Shown here: in pieces, positions 44,161 to 52,761 of the stretch
Layout: each line of letters starts with the position of its first letter
Numbering within the stretch: the first letter of the stretch is position 1
Origin: Streptococcus pseudopneumoniae
GTDB taxonomy: Bacteria > Bacillota > Bacilli > Lactobacillales > Streptococcaceae
NCBI RefSeq assembly: GCF_001074155.1
Contig: NZ_JUUZ01000008.1
Coordinates: 1-64,000, forward strand
Direction of reading: 5' to 3'
DNA: 64,000 bases
The notes under the pieces: generated by a model
Databases searched by the model: none
The model's input: the letters and a program-made list of their open reading frames with translations, nothing else
What the model was told of the DNA's origin: nothing
Program-made: the position numbers and the translations under genes

Positions 44161-46055
44161 TAAGCTTTAACTTCGATGATTGCATCCCCCTTAGCAACTG
44201 ATCCAGAAGCAACTGGATTTACTGAAGCAAAGTCTGCAGTGTTTGTTACGATAACCATAGTAGCGTTATCAAGTCCTGCAGCAGCAATCTTAGCTGAGTC
44301 AAATGTTCCAAGAACATCTCCAGCTTTAACCTTGTCACCTTGGGCAACTTTATGGTTGAAGCCTTCACCATTCATTGAAACAGTATCGATACCAACGTGA
44401 ATTAAGATTTCAGCACCGTTAGCTGTTCTCAATCCATAAGCATGGCCAGTTGGGAAGACGATTGTTACTTCAGCATCAGCTGGTGCATAAACAACATCTT
44501 GGCTAGGTTTTACGGCGATACCTTGTCCCATAGCTCCGCTTGAGAATACTGGGTCATTCACATTTGAAAGAGCAACGACGTCACCAACGATTGGTGTTTG
44601 GATGACACCTTCGCTAGGTGAAGCAAGTGTACCAGTTACTGCCTCTTCTGTTAAACGGTCAGTTTCAGCTTCAGAAATTGCTCCTGCAACCTCTTCTACT
44701 TCATCTTCGTAACCAAACATGTAAGTAAGAGCAAAACCAAGTACAAATGATACAGCTACCATAAGAAGGTATTGTAGAAGTTGTCCATTACCAATGTAAA
44801 GCATTGTACCTGGGATGATTGTGATACCATTACCAGTACCAGCAAGTCCTAGGATTGAAGCAAGTCCACCACCGACTGCACCAGCAATCAATGAAAGGAA
44901 GAATGGCTTACGGAAACGCAAGTTAACCCCAAAGATAGCAGGCTCAGTAATACCTAGGAAGGCAGAAAGAGCAGCTGGGAAAGCAAGTGTTTTAAGTTTA
45001 GGATTTTTAGTTTTCACACCAACGGCTACTGTCGCAGCACCTTGAGCAGTCATAGCTGCAGTAATGATAGCGTTGAATGGGTTAGCATGGTCAGCAGCAA
45101 GCAATTGAACTTCAAGCAAGTTGAAGATGTGGTGAACACCTGATACGACGATCAATTGGTGAACTCCACCAATCAAGAAACCACCAAGACCGAACGGCAA
45201 GTTAAGGAGTGCTTTTGTTCCAAGAAGGATGTAGTTTTCAACAACGTGGAAGACTGGTCCGATAATAAACAAACCAAGAATTGACATGACCAAAAGTGTT
45301 ACGAATGGTGTTACCAAGAGGTCAAGAACGTCTGGAACAACCTTACGAACAGCTTTTTCAAATTTAGCTCCGACAACCCCGATAATGAAGGCCGGAAGAA
45401 CTGAACCTTGCAAACCTACAACTGGGATAAATCCGAAGAACTGCATTGCAGTTACTTCACCACCAGAAGCAACAGCCCAGGCATTTGGAAGGGAGCCAGA
45501 TACGAGCATCATACCAAGAACGATACCAACGGCTGGATTACCACCGAATACACGGAAGGTTGACCAAACGACCAAACCTGGCAAGATAATAAAGGCTGTG
45601 TCAGTCAAGATTTGAGTGTAAGTTGTCACATCTTCTGGAAGTGTCATTCCAAGAGCAGTCAAGAGACCACGAACACCCATGAAGAGACCAGTTGCTACGA
45701 TAACTGGAATGATTGGAACGAAGACGTCACCGAAAGTACGGATGGCACGTTGGAACCAATTTCCTTGTTTTGCAGCTTCTGCTTTCATTTCAGATTTTGT
45801 AGAAGTTGGCAAACCAAGAGCTACGACTTCATCGTACATCTTGTTTACTGTACCAGTACCAAAGATGATTTGGTATTGACCTGAGTTAAAGAAAGCACCT
45901 TGAACTTTTTCCAAGTTCTCGATAGCATCCTTATTGATTTTCGCTTCATCTTTCACCATCACACGGAGGCGAGTCGCACAGTGAGCTACACTGTTGACGT
46001 TCTCACGTCCACCCAAGGCTTCGATGACTTTTTTTGCAATTTCTGTATTGGTCAT
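44160..46055 (-). CDS. scrA: Sucrose-specific PTS enzyme IIBCA
   Basis: A 631-residue PTS permease that imports sucrose as sucrose-6-phosphate. IIB (1-85) has the phosphorylated Cys in VNSVAHCATRLRVMV. IIC (about 100-455) has ten or so TMs, with GITEPAIFGVNLRFRKPF. IIA (about 485-631) has the phospho-His in ILIHVGIDTVSMNGEGF. The ATG at 46055 was chosen over an upstream TTG because AAGGAG is well spaced for it. Divergent from scrB-scrR across a 365-base region with LacI-type operators. Confidence 0.95.
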   Translation of the reverse strand: MTNTEIAKKVIEALGGRENVNSVAHCATRLRVMVKDEAKINKDAIENLEKVQGAFFNSGQYQIIFGTGTVNKMYDEVVALGLPTSTKSEMKAEAAKQGNWFQRAIRTFGDVFVPIIPVIVATGLFMGVRGLLTALGMTLPEDVTTYTQILTDTAFIILPGLVVWSTFRVFGGNPAVGIVLGMMLVSGSLPNAWAVASGGEVTAMQFFGFIPVVGLQGSVLPAFIIGVVGAKFEKAVRKVVPDVLDLLVTPFVTLLVMSILGLFIIGPVFHVVENYILLGTKALLNLPFGLGGFLIGGVHQLIVVSGVHHIFNLLEVQLLAADHANPFNAIITAAMTAQGAATVAVGVKTKNPKLKTLAFPAALSAFLGITEPAIFGVNLRFRKPFFLSLIAGAVGGGLASILGLAGTGNGITIIPGTMLYIGNGQLLQYLLMVAVSFVLGFALTYMFGYEDEVEEVAGAISEAETDRLTEEAVTGTLASPSEGVIQTPIVGDVVALSNVNDPVFSSGAMGQGIAVKPSQDVVYAPADAEVTIVFPTGHAYGLRTANGAEILIHVGIDTVSMNGEGFNHKVAQGDKVKAGDVLGTFDSAKIAAAGLDNATMVIVTNTADFASVNPVASGSVAKGDAIIEVKA

Positions 46056-46123
46056 TTGCAAAAATCTCCTTATAAAAAATTTTGTTCTTGTTTGAAAGCG
46101 ATTTTACTCGCCCTACGAGTATT

Positions 46124-46161
46124 ATTTTATCATCTTTCAAAAATATGTCAAGCGTTTTGCA
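46124..46161 (-). promoter_or_regulatory. scrA promoter with overlapping operator
   Basis: On the minus strand -35 TTGACA (46146-46151), 16-bp spacer, -10 TAAAAT (46124-46129). The operator-like TGCAAAACGCTTGACA (46146-46161) with a central CG covers the -35, as expected for repression by ScrR (LacI family). A cre-like TTGAAAGCGATTTTA lies downstream at 46091-46105. Confidence 0.75.
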
Positions 46162-46316
46162 GAAAAAGTTTTTTGATTGTTAAAATTTTTGATAGTTTTT
46201 GCTACTTTCTTGATAAAATTCTCTCTAAAACGCCTATTTCTACGTGTTTTTATGTGTATTTTTTCAAAAACTTTCATATTTTCATTAATTTTCATAAAAA
46301 TAAGTCCCTAATTATC

Positions 46317-46332
46317 TGTCAATCGTTTGACA
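46317..46332. promoter_or_regulatory. Palindromic LacI-type operator between scrA and scrB
   Basis: TGTCAATCGTTTGACA is an inverted repeat (TGTCAA / TTGACA) around a central CG-containing spacer. It resembles the scrA operator (TGTCAAGCGTTTTGCA) and lies 29 bases before the scrB -35. It is a likely ScrR site. Confidence 0.65.
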
Positions 46333-46360
46333 TTTTTTTCTTAATTTTATGATAAAAGAC

Positions 46361-46391
46361 TTGCTTTTTTATAAGGAAACGTTTACTATAA
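46361..46391 (+). promoter_or_regulatory. scrB-scrR promoter with operator between -35 and -10
   Basis: -35 TTGCTT (46361-46366), 17-bp spacer and -10 TACTAT (46384-46389). AGGAAACGTTTACT (46374-46387), a LacI/CcpA-type operator with central CG, fills the spacer and overlaps the -10. The rest of the 46056-46420 intergenic region is AT-rich with no gene. Confidence 0.75.
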
Positions 46392-46420
46392 AGATAGTAG
46401 AATTAATGGAGGGAATATAA

Positions 46421-47875
46421 ATGGAATGGACTACTGAACGTCGTTACAGACGTTACGAAGATTGGACACAAGAAGAAAGAAAAGATATCCAAGAAAAGAT
46501 GGCACAATCCCCATGGCACGTCAGCTATCACATTGAACCCAAACAGGGTCTTTTAAACGATCCAAATGGTTTTTCTTACTTCGATGGCAAATGGGTTGTT
46601 TTTTACCAAAATTTCCCCTTTGGTGCAGCTCACGGTTTGAAATCTTGGGTTGAACTTGAAAGCGACGACTTGGTTCACTTTGCTGAAACAGGTGTAAAAA
46701 TATTACCTGATACTCCTTTAGATAGCCACGGCGCTTACTCTGGATCTGCTATGCAGTTTGGCGATCAATTGTTCCTATTCTATACAGGAAATGTCCGTGA
46801 TGAAAATTGGGTTCGCCACCCTTATCAGATTGGTGCCTTGATGGATAAGGACGGAAAGATTAAAAAAATTGATAAGATCTTGATTGATCAGCCTGCTGAT
46901 GCTACTGACCACTTCCGTGATCCACAAATTTTTAACTTTAAAGGACAATACTACGCTATCGTCGGTGGTCAGGACTTGGAGAAAAAAGGATTCATCCGTC
47001 TCTATAAGGCTGTAGACAACGACTACACGAACTGGCAAGTAGTTGGCGACCTTGACTTTGCTAACGACCGTACTGCCTACATGATGGAATGTCCTAATCT
47101 GGTCTTTGTAGAGGAACAACCTGTCCTTCTTTACTGCCCACAAGGTTTGGATAAGAAAGTTCTAGACTACGATAATATCTTTCCAAATATGTATAAAATC
47201 GGGGCTTCCTTTGACCCTGAAAATGCTCGTATGGTAGATGTGTCTGAACTACACAACCTTGATTATGGGTTTGAAGCCTATGCTACCCAAGCCCTCAATG
47301 CTCCAGATGGACGTGCTCTTGCTGTCAGTTGGCTTGGTTTGCCAGATGTGTCTTATCCATCTGATCGTTTTGATCACCAAGGAACTTTCTCATTGGTCAA
47401 GGAACTTACCATTAAAGATGGCAAACTTTATCAGTATCCTGTAGCTGCTATCAAAGAACTCCGTGCTTCAAAAGAGGAATTTTCAAATCGTTCTGAAACC
47501 AAAAACACCTACGAACTTGAGCTTAACTTAGAAGCCGATAGTCAAAGTGAAATCGTCCTTCTTGCTGATAAAGACGGCAAGGGGCTCACTATTAACCTTG
47601 ACCTTGTCAATGGCCAAGTAACCGTTGATCGTAGTCAAGCAGGTGAACAATATGCTCAAGAATTTGGAACTACTCGCTCTTGCTCAGTTACTAATCAAGC
47701 AACTACTGTCAATATCTTCATCGACAACTCTGTCTTTGAAATTTTCATCAATAAAGGAGAAAAGGTATTTTCTGGTCGTGTCTTCCCTCACGAAGATCAA
47801 AATGGAATCCTCATTAAATCTGGAAACCCAACTGGAACATACTACGAATTAGAATATGGTCGCAAAACTAACTGA
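46421..47875 (+). CDS. scrB: Sucrose-6-phosphate hydrolase (GH32 invertase)
   Basis: A 484-residue GH32 enzyme cleaving sucrose-6-phosphate to glucose-6-phosphate and fructose. The nucleophile motif is GLLNDPNGFSYF. The transition-state Asp lies in FRDPQIF and the acid/base Glu in MMECPNLVF. A C-terminal beta-sandwich starts near residue 345. No signal peptide, so cytoplasmic. GGAGGGAA precedes the ATG. It overlaps scrR by 20 bases. Confidence 0.97.
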   Translation: MEWTTERRYRRYEDWTQEERKDIQEKMAQSPWHVSYHIEPKQGLLNDPNGFSYFDGKWVVFYQNFPFGAAHGLKSWVELESDDLVHFAETGVKILPDTPLDSHGAYSGSAMQFGDQLFLFYTGNVRDENWVRHPYQIGALMDKDGKIKKIDKILIDQPADATDHFRDPQIFNFKGQYYAIVGGQDLEKKGFIRLYKAVDNDYTNWQVVGDLDFANDRTAYMMECPNLVFVEEQPVLLYCPQGLDKKVLDYDNIFPNMYKIGASFDPENARMVDVSELHNLDYGFEAYATQALNAPDGRALAVSWLGLPDVSYPSDRFDHQGTFSLVKELTIKDGKLYQYPVAAIKELRASKEEFSNRSETKNTYELELNLEADSQSEIVLLADKDGKGLTINLDLVNGQVTVDRSQAGEQYAQEFGTTRSCSVTNQATTVNIFIDNSVFEIFINKGEKVFSGRVFPHEDQNGILIKSGNPTGTYYELEYGRKTN

Positions 47876-48821
47876 TGTCGCAAAACTAGCTGGCGTCAGC
47901 CCTACTACTGTTTCACGTGTCATCAACAAAAAGGGGTATCTGTCTGAAATAACCATTCAAAAGGTTAATGATGCTATGCGTGAGCTGGGCTATAAACCCA
48001 ACAACCTGGCTCGCAGTCTTCAAGGTAAATCAGCCAAGTTAATCGGTTTGATTTTCCCTAAAATCAGCCATGTTTTCTATGCTGAATTGATTGATAAATT
48101 GGAACACGAACTCTTCAAAAAAGGTTACAAGACCATCATCTGTAATAGTGAACACGATTCGGAAAAAGAACGCGAATACATCGAAATGCTAGAAGCCAAC
48201 CAGGTGGACGGCATCATTTCGGGAAGTCATAACCTTGGGATTGAGGATTACAATCGCGTAACCGCTCCGATCATTTCATTTGACCGTAACCTATCACCAG
48301 ACATACCTGTCGTTTCTTCTGACAACTATGCTGGTGGTGTCCTAGCCGCTCAGACTCTTGCTAAAACTGGAGCCAAATCTATCATCATGATTACAGGAAA
48401 TGACAATTCCAATTCCCCAACTGGACTTCGTCATGCAGGTTTTGCTTCTGTCTTACCAAAAGCTCCTATTATCAATGTTTCCAGTGACTTTTCACCCCTT
48501 CGTAAGGAAATGGAAATTAAAAATATCCTGACCAAACAAAAACCAGATGCGATTTTCGCCTCTGATGATTTGACTGCTATTTTGGTTATTAAAATTGCTC
48601 AGGAGCTTGGTCTCTCTGTTCCTGAACAACTCAAGGTAATTGGCTATGACGGAACTTATTTCATTGAAAATTTCTATCCTCACCTCACTACCATTAAACA
48701 ACCCTTGGAAGAAATTGCTCGCCTAACAGTTGATTTGCTCTTACAAAAAATTGAAGGCAAAGAGGTTGCTACTACTGGTTATTTCTTGCCAGTTAGTCTC
48801 TTGCCAGGTAAAAGTATTTAA
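47856..48821 (+). CDS. scrR: Sucrose operon repressor ScrR (LacI family)
   Basis: A 321-residue LacI/GalR regulator. The HTH MVAKLTDVAKLAGVSPTTVS RVINKKGY is followed by the hinge (YKPNNLARSLQGKSAKLIGL in part) and a periplasmic-binding-protein-like effector domain. The start overlaps scrB by 20 bases, so it is translated from the same message. It should repress both scrA and scrB-scrR through the operators at 46146-46161, 46317-46332 and 46374-46387 and respond to sucrose-6-phosphate or fructose. Confidence 0.95.
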   Translation: MVAKLTDVAKLAGVSPTTVSRVINKKGYLSEITIQKVNDAMRELGYKPNNLARSLQGKSAKLIGLIFPKISHVFYAELIDKLEHELFKKGYKTIICNSEHDSEKEREYIEMLEANQVDGIISGSHNLGIEDYNRVTAPIISFDRNLSPDIPVVSSDNYAGGVLAAQTLAKTGAKSIIMITGNDNSNSPTGLRHAGFASVLPKAPIINVSSDFSPLRKEMEIKNILTKQKPDAIFASDDLTAILVIKIAQELGLSVPEQLKVIGYDGTYFIENFYPHLTTIKQPLEEIARLTVDLLLQKIEGKEVATTGYFLPVSLLPGKSI

Positions 48822-48825
48822 ACAA

Positions 48826-48855
48826 AAAACTCAGACTGAATCAGTCTGAGTTTTT
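48826..48855. terminator. Bidirectional terminator between scrR and mvaA
   Basis: Stem AAACTCAGACTGA / TCAGTCTGAGTTT with almost no loop beyond AT and flanking A/T runs, between convergent genes. Confidence 0.93.
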
Positions 48856-48856
48856 C

Positions 48857-50131
48857 TTATAATCTTAATTTTTTCAAAAGAGTTTGTGCTTTTTCTAAAT
48901 TAAAAGTTTTTTCAGCAATCAAGCTTTCTACCAACTTAGGCACTTCTGCCTCTGTAGCTCCTGCAAGGAGGGCTAGTGACTTCGCTTGAAGTTTCATGTG
49001 TCCATGCTGAATCCCTGTGCTGACTAGTGCCTTAAGGGCCGCAAAATTCTGTGCAAGACCAATTGACACGATAATTTGAGCCAATTCCTTAGCTGATGGA
49101 TGACCTAACAACTCATGGCTGAGAACTACACGAGGATTAAGACCAATTGATCCACCCTTGGTAGCAACTGGCATCGGCATAGTTAGCTCTCCTATTAGCT
49201 CTTCTGTTCCCAAATCCATCGTCCAACGACTAAGACCTCGATAGGAACCATCATGACTGGCATAGGCATGTGCTCCCGCTTCGATGGCACGCCAATCATT
49301 TCCTGTCGCAATCAAGAGAGCATCGATCCCATTAAAAATTCCCTTATTGTGAGTAGCTGCTCGATAAGGATCTGCTTGAGCAAACTGGCTGGCTAAAACC
49401 ATTTTTTCAGCTAGTTCACGCGCTTCATCCTTTTGGCGACTCAAATAACGAAAGGCAATCCGACAAGTTGCAGTTACTAGAGAATCTGTTGCGTAGTTGG
49501 ACAAAATGCCCATTAAACTTTGCCCTAGACTTAGAGCCTCTAAGCTAGGTTTTAAAGCTTCAAGCATGGTATTGAGCATATTAGCTCCCATGGCTTCCTG
49601 AGTATCCACATGGAGATAAACCACTAAAAAGTCAGCCTCACCAGAAATTTTTTCAACTTTTAGATCTCTCGCTCCACCACCACGTTTGACAATAGATGGA
49701 TAGGCTTGGTTTGCTTGTTCGAGTAGCTCTGCTTTCTGACTCAAAATAGCCTGACATGCTTTATCCCTGTCTGGAACCTGATAAAGAGCTACCTGACCAA
49801 TCATTTGACGTTGATGAACCTGAGCAGTAAAACCACCCGCACGTTTGATAATCTTACTAGCAAAACTAGCTGCAGCAACAACAGATGGCTCTTCGGTCAC
49901 ATAAGGAACGGTGTACTCTTGACCATTTACCAGTACTTCTGGCACTACTGAGTATGGAAGTGAGAAGGTCCCCACTACATTTTCACTCAGTTGGTCCGCA
50001 ACTGCTATACTAAGATTTTCATTTTGCTCAAGACTTTCTTGGGCTTCAATAGAAGTAAGCGCCTGAGACTTAACGAACTCTAGGCGCTCTTGAATTGATT
50101 TTTTAGCAAATCCATTCCAATTTTTTTTCAT
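48857..50131 (-). CDS. mvaA: HMG-CoA reductase, class II
   Basis: A 424-residue class II enzyme making mevalonate for isoprenoid lipid carriers. Catalytic and cofactor segments are visible: the Glu of VTEEPSVVAAASFASK, DTQEAMGANMLNTM, the Lys-containing THNKGIFNGIDAL, and TKGGSIGLNPRV with the late His in LSHELLGHPSAKE. It overlaps the mvaS stop by one base (TAATG), so the pair is translationally coupled. Confidence 0.95.
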   Translation of the reverse strand: MKKNWNGFAKKSIQERLEFVKSQALTSIEAQESLEQNENLSIAVADQLSENVVGTFSLPYSVVPEVLVNGQEYTVPYVTEEPSVVAAASFASKIIKRAGGFTAQVHQRQMIGQVALYQVPDRDKACQAILSQKAELLEQANQAYPSIVKRGGGARDLKVEKISGEADFLVVYLHVDTQEAMGANMLNTMLEALKPSLEALSLGQSLMGILSNYATDSLVTATCRIAFRYLSRQKDEARELAEKMVLASQFAQADPYRAATHNKGIFNGIDALLIATGNDWRAIEAGAHAYASHDGSYRGLSRWTMDLGTEELIGELTMPMPVATKGGSIGLNPRVVLSHELLGHPSAKELAQIIVSIGLAQNFAALKALVSTGIQHGHMKLQAKSLALLAGATEAEVPKLVESLIAEKTFNLEKAQTLLKKLRL

Positions 50132-51303
50132 TATTTTTCAACCTTGCTGTAGCGACGTTGATGATCTACAATCTCAACTAGAGCATAATCTTGCCCTTCA
50201 TAACCTGACATAGTTGCAGATCCAGACTCATCCAATTTCGCTTCTTCAAAGAAGATTCGTTCATAATCAGCGACACTCACAGACTGGCGTTGGTCTAGCA
50301 AATCTAAACGACCTTGCTGCAATTGCTGTTCATACCCTTCAACCAATTCCACACTGAAGAACTCGGATACAGCACCACTACCATAGCTATAGAGGGCAAT
50401 CTTATCTCCAGCTTTCAGGCTATCAGAATTTTCAAGAAGAGACAAGAGACCTAAGAAGAGTGAACCTGTATAGATATTCCCAACTTTTTGGCTATAAATA
50501 ATGGACTCATCAAAGTGTTTTTGAAGCAAATCCTTTTTCTCTTGAGGTAGAGATTTATCAAGAATTTTTTTCAATCCCTTGAGAGCTAGCTTTGGATATG
50601 GCAAATGGAAACAAATAGCTTCAAAATCATTCAAGTCGCAATCATAACGCTTTTGATACTCTTCCCAAGTCGTTTTTAAACTATCAAGATATTGTTGCGT
50701 TGAGTAAACTCCATTTACAAATGGTGTTGTCGAATAGTTTGGACGCCAAAAGTCCATAATATCACGTGTTTGTGCAACATTATCATTGTTGAAAATCATC
50801 ACACGTGGATTTTGGCTAATCAACATAGCAACACATCCTGCACCTTGAGTTGGTTCTCCAGGAGTTTCGACACCATATCTTGCAATATCACTAGCTAGCA
50901 CCAAAACCTTTGATTTAGGAGAATTTTCTACGTGTAACTTAGCATAGTGGAGAGCCGCAGTTGCACCATAGCAAGCTTCCTTGATTTCAAAACTACGAGC
51001 AAATGGTTGAATTCCAAGCAAGCCGTGTACAAAGACAGCTGCAGCTTTACTCTGGTCAATCCCAGACTCTGTCGCCACGATAACCATATCAATCTCTTGC
51101 TTATCTTCTTCAGTCAGGATAGAATTTCCTGCACTAGCAGCCAAGGTAACAATATCCTCTGTTAAAGGAGCTATACTCAATTCTTTTAAAAGGAGTCCTT
51201 TACTCAATTTTTCAGGATCAATTCCTCGGGTTTCTGCTAAATTTTGTAATTTCAAAACGTATTGACTGGTCGCAAAACCAATCTTATCAATACCGATTGT
51301 CAT
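50131..51303 (-). CDS. mvaS: HMG-CoA synthase
   Basis: A 390-residue thiolase-fold enzyme condensing acetyl-CoA and acetoacetyl-CoA. The catalytic Cys lies in EACYGATAALHYA, the Glu in the IVATESGIDQSK region, and the His in AICFHLPYPKLA. The start at 51303 (MTIGIDKIGF) has GAGG six bases upstream and matches the family start, so the 7-residue upstream extension was rejected. Extended -10 TGATAAAAT lies upstream. It is first in the mvaS-mvaA operon. Confidence 0.95.
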   Translation of the reverse strand: MTIGIDKIGFATSQYVLKLQNLAETRGIDPEKLSKGLLLKELSIAPLTEDIVTLAASAGNSILTEEDKQEIDMVIVATESGIDQSKAAAVFVHGLLGIQPFARSFEIKEACYGATAALHYAKLHVENSPKSKVLVLASDIARYGVETPGEPTQGAGCVAMLISQNPRVMIFNNDNVAQTRDIMDFWRPNYSTTPFVNGVYSTQQYLDSLKTTWEEYQKRYDCDLNDFEAICFHLPYPKLALKGLKKILDKSLPQEKKDLLQKHFDESIIYSQKVGNIYTGSLFLGLLSLLENSDSLKAGDKIALYSYGSGAVSEFFSVELVEGYEQQLQQGRLDLLDQRQSVSVADYERIFFEEAKLDESGSATMSGYEGQDYALVEIVDHQRRYSKVEK

Positions 51304-51378
51304 ATTTACCTCTATTTTTATCATTCATTGTAAAAATTCGTTCACCTCTATTTTATCATAATTGAGGTCAAATGAGCG

Positions 51379-51407
51379 AAAAAAGACTTGATTCCCCAAA
51401 TCAAGTT
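51379..51407 (-). terminator. Second terminator after the ThrE-like genes
   Basis: Stem ACTTGATT / AATCAAGT with a 5-base loop and a six-T run on the minus strand, downstream of the terminator at 51453-51481 and just before the mvaS promoter. The tandem stop isolates the mevalonate operon. Confidence 0.85.
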
Positions 51408-51452
51408 CATTTCTATCGTCGTACTCATGTTCTTTCAACCACTCTACCCACG

Positions 51453-51481
51453 AAAAAATCGAGTCTCAGCTAGCTCGATTC
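51453..51481 (-). terminator. Terminator overlapping the ThrE-like stop codon
   Basis: Stem AATCGAG / CTCGATT followed by six T on the minus strand. The stem contains the last codons and stop of the 149-aa gene. Confidence 0.82.
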
Positions 51482-51915
51482 TTTTTGAGATAATAATACA
51501 ATTTCAACACAACTGTTCCACTTGCCATTCCTATAGAAATAACGAGAGCTAACATCATAACCAACATTGCACTGGCAATGGCGTTTCTATAGTCACCTGT
51601 CACAAAAAATGAAGTCGTTCGATAAGAGAGATAACCCGGTACCAGCGGAGCTAAAATCGCTAAAGCAAACACAACTGCTGGTGTTTTGTAGATAATACTC
51701 ATAATCTGGCTGATACAAGAACCAATTACAGCGGCAATAAAGGTCGCCAAAATAACATTAGTTGGCTCCTTGAGTATTAGATAGAGCAGCCAGATTGACA
51801 TTCCCAAAACTCCACCAGGAATGAGCATAGAACGTTGGACGTTTAAAACGATTAAAAAAGTGATAATAGCTAGCAGACTAGCTAGAGCCTGCAATAAAAA
51901 TGTTGTTAGAGTCAT
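51466..51915 (-). CDS. Threonine/serine exporter subunit, ThrE C-terminal half (ThrE_2/DUF3815)
   Basis: A 149-residue membrane protein with four or five TMs. PALVPGYLSYRTTSFFVTGD is close to the conserved block of the ThrE_2 domain. In Corynebacterium a single ThrE has both halves; Firmicutes split it into two genes, as here. It begins one base after the larger subunit and should form a complex with it. Confidence 0.82.
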   Translation of the reverse strand: MTLTTFLLQALASLLAIITFLIVLNVQRSMLIPGGVLGMSIWLLYLILKEPTNVILATFIAAVIGSCISQIMSIIYKTPAVVFALAILAPLVPGYLSYRTTSFFVTGDYRNAIASAMLVMMLALVISIGMASGTVVLKLYYYLKKNRAS

Positions 51916-51916
51916 A

Positions 51917-52675
51917 TTAGTTCATGAGTAGGAGGGCGACAGAGGTGCCTGCCCCTAAGGCAAGGGTAACCAGCAAGGATTCAAACATCTTGCTCATACC
52001 AGAGTTAATGTGATTGGTCATAATATCTCGAACAGCATTGGTCAGAGCAATTCCAGGTACAAATGGCATGACCGCACCTGCAATGACCAAATCGGCTGTC
52101 GAAGGAAAGCCAGAATAGCGAGCCCAAAATTGTGCAATCAAACCAAAAACAAGAGCACCTGCAAAAGCTGTCATAAAGGGAATACGAATAAATTTTTCTA
52201 CGTAAAGAGAAAAGGTGAAAGCAAATATGGTTGCTACTCCTGCACCAATGGCATCGTAGACATTACCCCCGAACATGATAGAGAAGAAGGGAGCACTAAG
52301 GGTCGCTGCAGCAGTTAGCTGAACATTGGTGTAGGGAGATGCCTTGGCATTCAATTCCTTTAATTGGATAAAGGCTGTCTCCAAATCAAGCTGCCCTGAT
52401 ACAAGTTGCCGTGAAATCTGGTTGACATCACACACCTTCTCAATATTATAAGCAGAGGAGGTTACTCGTTTCATTCGAGAGATATTTGTATTTTCAATGG
52501 AGAAAAAAATAGCTGCAGGCATGGCCAAAACATTACAATCCATGATGCCTTGTGAATGAGCAATTCGAATCATGGTGTCTTCGACACGATAGATTTCAGA
52601 TCCATTGCGAAGCAGAATTGTTCCTGCTAACATAATGACATCAATAACTGCATTCAGTTTTTTTGATTCGTCCAT
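51917..52675 (-). CDS. Threonine/serine exporter family protein, ThrE N-terminal half (DUF1212)
   Basis: A 252-residue protein. A cytoplasmic N-terminal part (AGTILLRNGSEIYRVEDTM, typical of DUF1212) is followed by five or so TMs from about residue 115. The segment LVIAGAVMPFVPGIALTNAVRD is the conserved ThrE motif. Together with the next gene it probably exports small amino acids such as threonine or serine, but the substrate is inferred from the family only. Confidence 0.85.
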   Translation of the reverse strand: MDESKKLNAVIDVIMLAGTILLRNGSEIYRVEDTMIRIAHSQGIMDCNVLAMPAAIFFSIENTNISRMKRVTSSAYNIEKVCDVNQISRQLVSGQLDLETAFIQLKELNAKASPYTNVQLTAAATLSAPFFSIMFGGNVYDAIGAGVATIFAFTFSLYVEKFIRIPFMTAFAGALVFGLIAQFWARYSGFPSTADLVIAGAVMPFVPGIALTNAVRDIMTNHINSGMSKMFESLLVTLALGAGTSVALLLMN

Positions 52676-52721
52676 GTTCCCCTCCTTTTTAAACTCCTTT
52701 TATTTTATCATAAATTTTAAG

Positions 52722-52759
52722 GAAAAAAAATCTTTGTCACAAAAACTGTGACAAAGATT
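52722..52759 (-). terminator. Terminator after stkP
   Basis: Near-perfect stem AATCTTTGTCACA / TGTGACAAAGATT followed by eight T on the minus strand. It ends the gmk-to-stkP gene string. Confidence 0.95.
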
Positions 52760-52761
52760 GA

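Noticed and set aside
51466-52675. A broken single threonine exporter gene
   Set aside because: Firmicutes normally encode ThrE as two adjacent proteins; both halves have proper starts and full length.
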